Below, piece by piece: positions 22,714-27,513 of a DNA stretch of 27,513 bases. The number at the start of each line of letters is the position of its first letter. Within the stretch, counting starts at the first letter, position 1. A program made the position numbers and the translations under genes. The notes under the pieces are model-generated. The model was not told where the DNA came from. It saw nothing but the letters and a program-made list of their open reading frames with translations, and searched no databases. Source of the stretch: a virus; the IMG/VR virus record IMGVR_UViG_3300031741_000225, positions 1 to 27,513 of that record. One strand, given 5' to 3'.

Positions 22714-23210
22714 GCAAGATCTATATAGGAGTTGACAACGGTCCAACTGGATCAATAGGAGTAGTAGGAACAAGATCAGATGTTTTTATAAAAACCCCTA
22801 CAAAATTTGAACAAAACTATACCAAAGCAAAAGGGAACATCACTAGATTACATGCTGTTCAATTTAAAGCATTTTTAATGCAATATGTATCTAGAATAGA
22901 AACTACTTTAATCATACTAGAAAGACCTTTTAAAAATCCTAAATTCTTTAAAAGTACATGCACAGCACTTAGATGTTTTGAAGCTCAATTAGCAATAATA
23001 GAAAGTTTAGAGTTTCCTCATAGGTACTGTGATTCAAAAGAATGGCAAAGGAATATACTTCCTAAAGGAACTAAAGGAGCTCCAGAATTAAAGAAAGCAA
23101 GTTTGGATATTGGAAGTAGATTGTTCCCTCAATTTAAGGAACTTATGAAAAAACAAAAAGATGCTGATGGAATTTTGATTGCTGAAAATGCGAGAAGGGA
23201 AAAATGGTAA
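22710..23210 (+). CDS. RuvC-like Holliday junction resolvase, 166 aa
   Basis: RNase H-fold residues: D9 in IGVDNGPTGSIGVV (strand 1), E71 in LIILERPF (strand 4), and D151/D153 in the last helix (KDADGILIAENARRE). The His that often stands before the last Asp is not present; Lys occupies that place. The 'WQRNILPKGTKGAPELKKASLDIGSRLFP' region is the usual substrate-helix part of phage RuvC proteins. Length (166) fits the family (about 150-170). It should resolve recombination branches before packaging. Good AGGT ribosome binding site. Confidence 0.85.
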   Translation: MSKIYIGVDNGPTGSIGVVGTRSDVFIKTPTKFEQNYTKAKGNITRLHAVQFKAFLMQYVSRIETTLIILERPFKNPKFFKSTCTALRCFEAQLAIIESLEFPHRYCDSKEWQRNILPKGTKGAPELKKASLDIGSRLFPQFKELMKKQKDADGILIAENARREKW

Positions 23211-23211
23211 G

Positions 23212-23442
23212 ATGTTTATAAAAGTAACCCCAGTAAGAAAATTGTACAAAAAAAGAATAAATATAGATCATATTGATCAATATGAAATAACTGAAATAGA
23301 AACTATGCAAGGAGAACAATTAGAAGGTACTGTAATTCATATAAGGGAGAATCCTATTTATGTTGAGGAAAATGTTGAATTGGTAGACATGCTAATAAGA
23401 AAGGAAATCAGGAAACTGTTTTCATTAAAAGAGGAAGCATAA
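23212..23442 (+). CDS. Hypothetical FlbD-like small protein, 76 aa
   Basis: The frame is open from 23179, but ATG 23212, just after the RuvC stop, gives MFIKVTPVRKLYKKRINIDHIDQYEITEIE..., the 'M-I-K-V-T ... I-N-x-x-H-I' pattern of small FlbD-like beta-barrel proteins frequent in phages. Role unknown. TAATG overlap with the membrane protein gene. Confidence 0.5.
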   Translation: MFIKVTPVRKLYKKRINIDHIDQYEITEIETMQGEQLEGTVIHIRENPIYVEENVELVDMLIRKEIRKLFSLKEEA

Positions 23443-23630
23443 TGAAATTCCTATACTTTTTGAATAACCTCTGTATCCAATTCGGTTGTTTACTTCTACT
23501 TGGAATTATGGCAATAGTAGGAATAATATTCATAGCACTTTGTTATATAGGAGCTTCATTATTTATAGTTCCTATTTTTCTATTGGATATGATTAAAACT
23601 TCTTGGAATAAGGCATATAAAAATGATTAA
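23442..23630 (+). CDS. Small two-helix membrane protein, 62 aa
   Basis: TAATG overlap start. Residues about 7-28 (LNNLCIQFGCLLLLGIMAIVGI) and 29-50 (IFIALCYIGASLFIVPIFLLDM) form a continuous hydrophobic stretch long enough for two membrane helices, with a short charged C-terminus (KTSWNKAYKND). It overlaps the SbcC gene by 8 bases, so its synthesis is coupled to that of a cytosolic recombination complex. Role unknown. Confidence 0.55.
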   Translation: MKFLYFLNNLCIQFGCLLLLGIMAIVGIIFIALCYIGASLFIVPIFLLDMIKTSWNKAYKND

Positions 23631-24645
23631 AAATGTACACATAGAAAACTTTCAAGGACACAAAGACAGCTTCTTTGAATTTGACAAAGGAACAAATGTA
23701 ATAATAGGCAAAACAGATGCAGGAAAATCCTCTATAATAAGAGCTATGAATTGGTGTTTGTTCAATAAACCAAGAAGTGATTCCTACATAAGAGATACAA
23801 TGAAATGGTGCAGTGTAGAAATTGAATTTGAAGGAGGAAATGTAGTAAAGCGATTTAGAAGTGATAAGGAAAATTACTATATTTTAAACGGTGAGAAATT
23901 TAAAGCATTTGGTACAGAACCTCCTATTAAAATTCTACAAGCACATAATATGACGGATTTAAATCTAAACAAACAATTAGATTCACATTTCCTGCTTTCA
24001 CAATCTTCTTCTTCTATATCACAAAAGTTGAATAAAATAGCCAATTTAGAATTGATAGACACTGCTTTAAGTTCTATTAATAGTAAAATTAGAAACAACA
24101 AAGCTGATTCTAAATATGCTAAAATAGAAGAACAAAAATTAAAACAGAAATTAGAAAAATATGAGTTCCTTCCTGCATTAAAAAAGAAGGTAGCAAAAAT
24201 AGAAAAGAAGGAATTACTTTTAGAAGAAAAAATACAAAGAGAATCAAAATTGACAGAGTTGATTCTTAAATATGAATCTTTGGCAAAACAAAATTCCTAT
24301 AAAAAAGGAATAAAAGAATTAAGTAAACAAGTAGATTCTGCAATTATTACCTGTACAAAACATAATACTATTAATAAATTGCTTAGGAAACAGCGTGACA
24401 TAGCAATTTTTAAACAAAAGTATACCAAAATACCATTATACAAAAAAGCTGTTGACAAGGCTTTAAAAATAGCAAAAAGTATTGATGAAGAAGAGTTGAG
24501 ATTATGTAATATTAACTTGATTCTAAATAACTATAATGCTGTACAAAATGAGAAAGAAGCTCTTAAATCATTTATAAAAAGAAATACAACAATATATAAA
24601 AAGAATATGGGAGAGGCTTGTCCTCTATGTGGTAAAAAATTATGA
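23623..24645 (+). CDS. SbcC/Rad50-like ATPase, N-terminal half ending in the zinc hook
   Basis: 340 residues. N-terminal 'IKNVHIENFQGHKDSFFEFDKGTNVIIGKTDAGKSSIIRAMNWCLF' has the Rad50/SbcC entry and P-loop (GKTDAGKSS, 29-37). A Q-loop-like region 'ILQAHNMTDLNLNKQLDSHFLLSQSSSSISQKLNKI' follows, then a coiled coil from about 150 to 325. The protein stops at C333-P-L-C336-GKKL, exactly the zinc-hook CxxC motif, with none of the second arm, signature or Walker B. Those are in a separate gene at 25964, with the nuclease gene between. It must therefore pair with that product to make an ATP-binding head. Compare T4 gp46, a single protein. The overlap with the next small gene is ATGA. Confidence 0.9.
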   Translation: MIKNVHIENFQGHKDSFFEFDKGTNVIIGKTDAGKSSIIRAMNWCLFNKPRSDSYIRDTMKWCSVEIEFEGGNVVKRFRSDKENYYILNGEKFKAFGTEPPIKILQAHNMTDLNLNKQLDSHFLLSQSSSSISQKLNKIANLELIDTALSSINSKIRNNKADSKYAKIEEQKLKQKLEKYEFLPALKKKVAKIEKKELLLEEKIQRESKLTELILKYESLAKQNSYKKGIKELSKQVDSAIITCTKHNTINKLLRKQRDIAIFKQKYTKIPLYKKAVDKALKIAKSIDEEELRLCNINLILNNYNAVQNEKEALKSFIKRNTTIYKKNMGEACPLCGKKL

Positions 24646-24832
24646 AAGAAGAAAAATGGTACAAAGAAGAACTTTTAAAGTTACTTCATATTCTACAACA
24701 AGAATCTACTTTAATGGGTAGATCATATATGATAGAAAAAGTATCTATGATATATAAAGAACAAGGAATTATTCTTCATCCAATCCTACAAAGCAATGTA
24801 GATAAATGTTTAGGTAAAAAATTATGAAAGAA
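24631..24832 (+). repeat. 20-bp direct repeats bracketing a small gene
   Basis: GGTAAAAAATTATGAAAGAA occurs at 24631-24650 and again at 24813-24832, identical over 20 bases and 182 bases apart. Each copy carries the end of one gene (GKKL stop) and the ATG start of the next (MKE). The repeats bracket the 61-aa gene precisely, so that removing one unit would join the SbcC N-half directly to SbcD without changing either protein. Confidence 0.8.
24642..24827 (+). CDS. Hypothetical helical protein between SbcC half and SbcD, 61 aa
   Basis: ATGA overlaps at both ends. The product MKEEKWYKEELLKLLHILQ... is almost all helix and ends CLGKKL, echoing the CGKKL end of the preceding protein because both ends lie in the 20-bp repeats. 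No family recognised. It may be an inserted cassette. Confidence 0.5.
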   Translation: MKEEKWYKEELLKLLHILQQESTLMGRSYMIEKVSMIYKEQGIILHPILQSNVDKCLGKKL

Positions 24833-25720
24833 ATAATAGCAATTTTTACAAGTGATTTACACATACAGGAAAATGCTCCTGTATGCAGAACGGATGATTA
24901 TCTTACTGCTATTGAAAGTAAGTTATTGTTCTTAACAGATTTACAAGAAAAACTAAGCTGTGAAGTCTATGATGCAGGAGATATATTCAGTAAATGGAAA
25001 GTAAGTAATTCCCTATTGAACTTTTGTTTTAAAAATCTACCTAAGATGACAACAATTGTAGGCAATCATGATATGCCTCATCACAATATGTCATTTTTTG
25101 AAGACAGTGGTTTGAGTGTATTGGAACATGGTCCTGTATCTCTTTTATTAAATAGATGGGAATCAATTTCTTCTGATTGGTGTATTTATGGTTTGCCTTA
25201 TGGAGATACAGAAATAATAGAAGAAGATTCTTCAGAAATTAGGAAAAGAAAGATATTGTTATCCCATCAAATGTGTTGGCACAATGAAAAACCTTATCCA
25301 ACAGTACCAGATTCTTCCAATGCAAAATCAATATTGAAGAAGTATCCTCAGTTTGACATTATCATAACAGGACACAACCACCAAAGTTTTGAAGTAGAAC
25401 ATGAAGGAAGAACCTTAATAAATATAGGTTCTATGATGAGATCTTCTGTAATACAGGAAGATTTTAAACCAAGAGTTATGTTATTGTATTCTGATGGATC
25501 TTTTAAATTCAAATATTTTCCTATAATGGAAGATGTTGTTTCTTTAGATCATATTGAAATACTAAAACAAAAAGATGAGAGGATTGAAAAGTTTGCTGAA
25601 AATCTAAGTAATGAAGAATCCTGTGATTTGGATTATGAAAAGAACATCCACGCATTTTTTAATAATAATAGAATTAGAAGCAAGGTAAAAGAAATAGTAT
25701 TAGAATGTATAGGAGCATAA
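24824..25720 (+). CDS. SbcD/Mre11-like nuclease (T4 gp47 type), 298 aa
   Basis: Metallophosphoesterase motifs: DLH in FTSDLHI (residues about 8-14), GD in YDAGDIF (about 50), GNHD (about 81-84) with following H, SHQM (His about 148) and GHNHQ (about 187). The C-terminal part (GRTLINIGSMMRSSVIQED) is the usual capping region of SbcD/gp47. It forms a nuclease complex with the SbcC-like halves and would open or resect DNA ends. It stands between the two SbcC halves rather than beside an intact one. Confidence 0.93.
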   Translation: MKEIIAIFTSDLHIQENAPVCRTDDYLTAIESKLLFLTDLQEKLSCEVYDAGDIFSKWKVSNSLLNFCFKNLPKMTTIVGNHDMPHHNMSFFEDSGLSVLEHGPVSLLLNRWESISSDWCIYGLPYGDTEIIEEDSSEIRKRKILLSHQMCWHNEKPYPTVPDSSNAKSILKKYPQFDIIITGHNHQSFEVEHEGRTLINIGSMMRSSVIQEDFKPRVMLLYSDGSFKFKYFPIMEDVVSLDHIEILKQKDERIEKFAENLSNEESCDLDYEKNIHAFFNNNRIRSKVKEIVLECIGA

Positions 25721-25721
25721 A

Positions 25722-25961
25722 ATGACATTACAAGAATTGACAAGAAAAAAAGCAGATATTGACGAAGCAGTTTTAAAATTGGCATCTATAGAAGGTGAAG
25801 AAAAATCTATACTTTCACAATTAAAAGAACTTGGATGTGCTACTATAAAAAGTGCAGTAAAAGAATCTGAAGTACTTTCAACAGAAATAGACAAGATGGA
25901 AGCTTCTTTAGAACCTGAATATGCTTTACTAGATGAGTTTTTAGAATTAAATGAGGTATAA
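25722..25961 (+). CDS. Coiled-coil protein between SbcD and the SbcC C-half, 79 aa
   Basis: Starts one base after the SbcD stop. It is entirely helical (LTRKKADIDEAVLKLASIEGEEKSILSQLKELGCATIKSAVKESEVLSTEIDKMEASLEPEYALLDEFLEL), with heptad leucines and one Cys. Its position and 'KELGCATIKSAVKESE' make it a candidate for a third separate piece of the Rad50 coiled coil, the return arm after the zinc hook. That is inference; otherwise it is an unknown coiled coil. Confidence 0.5.
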   Translation: MTLQELTRKKADIDEAVLKLASIEGEEKSILSQLKELGCATIKSAVKESEVLSTEIDKMEASLEPEYALLDEFLELNEV

Positions 25962-25963
25962 GA

Positions 25964-26611
25964 ATGAAAGAATTACCATTCTACCAAAACAAATTGATTT
26001 CATTAGTAGCAAGTAAAACACTATTGGAAAAGGAAATACAGGAAAAAGAACTGGATATTGAAAATTGTTCCAAAGATGCAAAAAGAATGGAACAAGCATT
26101 ATTCATAATACAAAAGGTAGCACAAGAAACACAATCACAATTAGAATATAGAATTACAGATATAGTAACTCCTGCTCTACAGGCTATTATGGAAGAAGAC
26201 TATGAATTAAAGATTGACTTCAAACAAAAGAATAATAGAACAGTAGCAGATTTATATCTATTGAAGAAAGGTAAAAAGTATTATCCATTAGATGATAATG
26301 GAGGAGGTATTTCAGACATAACTGCTTTTGGGTTGAGACTAGCATTGTGGAAGTTGTCGGTACATACATCCAGAAATACTTTCTTGCTGGACGAAGCCTT
26401 TAAACATGTTTCTTCTATAGGCGGTCTACAAGAAAAAATAGTACCTTTATTAAAAACAATATCTGATAAATTGAACATCCAGTTTATTTGTGTTAGTCAT
26501 ACAGACGAATTAATAGAAAATTCTGACAAGGTATTTAAAATAAAACAAAAAGATGAAATTTCCTACATAGAAGGGAATGGAAAAAGAAAAAAGCGTACGA
26601 TAGCGAAATAG
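25964..26611 (+). CDS. SbcC/Rad50-like ATPase, C-terminal half
   Basis: 215 residues. Begins with a coiled coil (about 10-65) and then 'VTPALQAIMEEDYELKIDFKQK...VADLYLLKKGKKYYPL'. An ABC signature-like DDNGGGISDITAFGLRLALW follows at 111-130, Walker B NTFLLDEAF (D143, E144) and an H-loop SHTDEL (His179). It has no Walker A and no CxxC: these are in the gene at 23623. The protein closes with a basic KRKKRTIAK, and just before the stop lies a slippery A AAA AAG that could extend it by about 36 residues (see next entry). Ribosome binding site GAGGT at 25953-25957. Confidence 0.88.
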   Translation: MKELPFYQNKLISLVASKTLLEKEIQEKELDIENCSKDAKRMEQALFIIQKVAQETQSQLEYRITDIVTPALQAIMEEDYELKIDFKQKNNRTVADLYLLKKGKKYYPLDDNGGGISDITAFGLRLALWKLSVHTSRNTFLLDEAFKHVSSIGGLQEKIVPLLKTISDKLNIQFICVSHTDELIENSDKVFKIKQKDEISYIEGNGKRKKRTIAK

Positions 26612-26703
26612 CATACAAGGCTCTTTTGCATGTACTAGATAATCTACATTGGTACAAGAACGCAAGAAATTTATTTAGACCAAGAACAGAATATTATGAA
26701 TAA
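26572..26703 (+). other. Candidate -1 ribosomal frameshift site and extension ORF
   Basis: A AAA AAG at 26587-26593 lies in the exact zero-frame register of the SbcC C-half (codons AGA AAA AAG). AAGGGA at 26571-26576 lies 10 bases upstream, like the ribosome-binding-like stimulator of E. coli dnaX. After a -1 slip the frame (GCG TAC GAT at 26593) stays open for 36 residues to TAA at 26701-26703: AYDSEIAYKALLHVLDNL then HWYKNARNLFRPRTEYYE. The extension frame has no ATG; a TTG at 26626 with AAGG before it is an alternative start. No clear stimulatory stem follows at once; a weak 7-bp stem is 38 bases away. Confidence 0.45.
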
Positions 26704-26715
26704 GGAATTTGGAAA

Positions 26716-27087
26716 ATGAGGAAAAAATTACCTAAATTAGAAAGAGGAAATTCCTATTACTATATTTTGAAGGTATGTCAACATTGTTTTGAAAAACAGA
26801 AGGCATCAGATAAAAAGTTTATTATAAGAAGAACTGTTACAGATATTCGTTTCTTTGATAGATGTCTTGAATGTAGTCTTTATAAATATAAAAACAAAGA
26901 AGAAATGGAATCTGTTCCTACTATGGAAGAAATTCAAGGGGATATGAGAGAATTTTGCTATGATTGTAAAAATAACAATGTCATGGATACTTTGATGTGT
27001 AGGGTGTTTAGATGTGGTTTCAATAAATATCAAAAAGTAATATTTAAAAAAGAAGTAAGAAAAATAGTAGATGGATGGAAACCATGA
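26716..27087 (+). CDS. Hypothetical protein with eight Cys in pairs, 123 aa
   Basis: ATG 26716 follows the extension frame by 12 bases behind AATTTGG. Cys21-x2-Cys24, Cys50-x2-Cys53, Cys81-x2-Cys84 and Cys95-x4-Cys100 are well placed for two zinc sites (two ribbons). Basic and Lys-rich overall. No family recognised, but a small DNA- or RNA-binding protein is plausible. ATGA overlap with the next gene. Confidence 0.55.
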   Translation: MRKKLPKLERGNSYYYILKVCQHCFEKQKASDKKFIIRRTVTDIRFFDRCLECSLYKYKNKEEMESVPTMEEIQGDMREFCYDCKNNNVMDTLMCRVFRCGFNKYQKVIFKKEVRKIVDGWKP

Positions 27088-27281
27088 AAATATTTAATAA
27101 AGCAAAGTTTGGATACACTGAACAATATGAAGTTACTTATACTTATATTGACAAAGATGGGTTTTCTAAAAGAGGAAGAACATATTATTATGCTATGAAT
27201 AAGAATGCACACAAACAAATATCTTGTGTTTTTAAACAACAGCATCCCTCATATAAACTGCTATGTGTAGGATATATGTAA
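27084..27281 (+). CDS. Hypothetical protein, 65 aa
   Basis: The frame is open from 27075; the ATG at 27084 overlaps the preceding stop as ATGA and is preferred (MKIFNKAKFGYTEQYEVTYTY...). Beta-prone, Tyr-rich, with a short basic stretch; no motif. It is the last + strand gene in the window. No family recognised. Confidence 0.5.
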   Translation: MKIFNKAKFGYTEQYEVTYTYIDKDGFSKRGRTYYYAMNKNAHKQISCVFKQQHPSYKLLCVGYM

Positions 27282-27286
27282 ACAAT

Positions 27287-27313
27287 AAAAAAAGACTCCC
27301 GATTGAGGAGTCT
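27287..27313 (-). terminator. Rho-independent terminator for - strand transcription
   Basis: AGACTCC at 27293-27299 and GGAGTCT at 27307-27313 form a perfect 7-bp stem with a 7-base loop. Read on the - strand the hairpin is followed by seven Ts (A-run 27287-27293 on +), the canonical layout. On the + strand the run is in front of the stem and the following bases are not T-rich, so it is a poorer terminator there. It implies - strand transcription arriving from the right, either a structured RNA at 27320-27510 or a gene beyond the window, converging on the + strand operon. Confidence 0.7.
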
Positions 27314-27325
27314 ATAAATTCTAAT

Positions 27326-27502
27326 TAGATAAGTATATCTTGCTTATCTATTGTCTTTACTATTTCAGGAGTTTAACCTGACAGTGAAGGCTTTTCTGCA
27401 ACAATAGGAACTTAGAATTTTTCTAAATTCCTACTCCTGAAATTGGAACTGATATGTTCTTATTGTCTGACCAGTTCGGAGATCCTGACCTTTCGTAGGA
27501 TC
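27326..27502 (-). ncRNA. Highly structured gene-free region, possible - strand RNA
   Basis: No ORF from 27282 to the end. Stems seen: TAGATAAG/CTTATCTA (27326-27333 with 27343-27350); a closing stem of 11 bp, 27362-27372 with 27433-27443 (ATTTCAGGAGT inverted); inside it a hairpin 27406-27417 with 27421-27432 that stacks directly on it, and a weaker stem 27382-27398; GATCCT/AGGATC (27481-27486 with 27497-27502). This is a three-way-junction layout and ends at the - strand terminator. It may be a small RNA, a leader or a 3' UTR. Strand assignment rests mainly on the terminator. Parts are inverted copies of motifs in the 4079-4287 leader. Confidence 0.45.
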
Positions 27503-27513
27503 GCATTAACTGA

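Noticed and set aside
23179-23211. Longer reading of the 76-aa FlbD-like gene starting inside ruvC
   Set aside because: The added residues are the out-of-frame RuvC codons, whereas 23212 gives the recognisable 'M-x-I-K-V-T' start immediately after the RuvC stop.
27455-27502. tRNA-like GTTCG segment near the right edge
   Set aside because: The GTTCGGAGATCC stretch does not form a T-arm with 5 pairs, and no acceptor or anticodon arm can be drawn.
1-27513. CRISPR array, insertion sequence or prophage attachment sites
   Set aside because: No regularly spaced repeats with unique spacers, no transposase or integrase, and no tRNA-end target were found; the repeats present are two-copy and gene-bracketing.

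Overview
The window looks like the DNA replication, recombination and nucleotide-metabolism block of a large, AT-rich double-stranded DNA phage (or phage-like plasmid) of a low-GC host, most likely a Firmicute. The reasons are the strongly A+T-biased sequence, strong AGGAG-type ribosome binding sites, genes packed end to end with ATGA or TAATG overlaps, all recognisable genes on the + strand, and a near-complete phage-style replisome mixed with many very small unrecognised ORFs. No capsid, tail, packaging, lysis, integrase, tRNA or rRNA gene is seen.

Layout. (1) 1-1749: end of a DUF932-type phage/plasmid gene, a tiny membrane protein and two unknown genes. One of the unknowns is bracketed by 49-bp direct repeats that each fold into a hairpin. 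(2) 1750-6307: a SNF2-type helicase, small ORFs, a winged-helix protein, then an unusual 213-bp leader with two crossing inverted repeats, then three consecutive winged-helix replication-initiator-like proteins. The third contains tandem repeats that could be an origin. (3) 6429-10446: T7 gp4/Twinkle-type primase-helicase, sliding clamp, DNA methyltransferase and an S-adenosylmethionine-decarboxylase-like protein. (4) 10493-12241: a run of very small proteins, many Cys-rich. (5) 12238-17886: family A DNA polymerase with a uracil-DNA-glycosylase-like N-terminus, a class I methyltransferase, a GNAT/DUF2156-like acyltransferase, a thioredoxin-like protein and a clamp loader ATPase. (6) 17986-23210: UvsY-like candidate mediator, gp32-like ssDNA-binding protein, RecA/UvsX-like recombinase, 5'-3' exonuclease and RuvC-like resolvase, with small ORFs between. 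(7) 23212-27281: an SbcCD/Mre11-Rad50 (T4 gp46/47-like) complex whose ATPase is split at the zinc hook into two genes, with the nuclease gene between them and a candidate -1 frameshift site at the end of the second half. (8) 27282-27513: no gene, but a series of stem-loops that on the - strand ends in a good Rho-independent terminator.

Together the genes supply initiation (winged-helix proteins), unwinding and priming, a polymerase with its own clamp and clamp loader, ssDNA coating, strand exchange, end resection (SbcCD, 5' exonuclease, SNF2 helicase) and Holliday junction resolution. This suits recombination-dependent phage replication that is largely independent of the host. The points most worth a second look are the split SbcC with its possible frameshift, the pseudoknot-like leader at 4122-4257, small-gene cassettes bracketed by direct repeats, the SpeD-like gene next to a DNA methyltransferase, and the methyltransferase/acyltransferase/thioredoxin trio.
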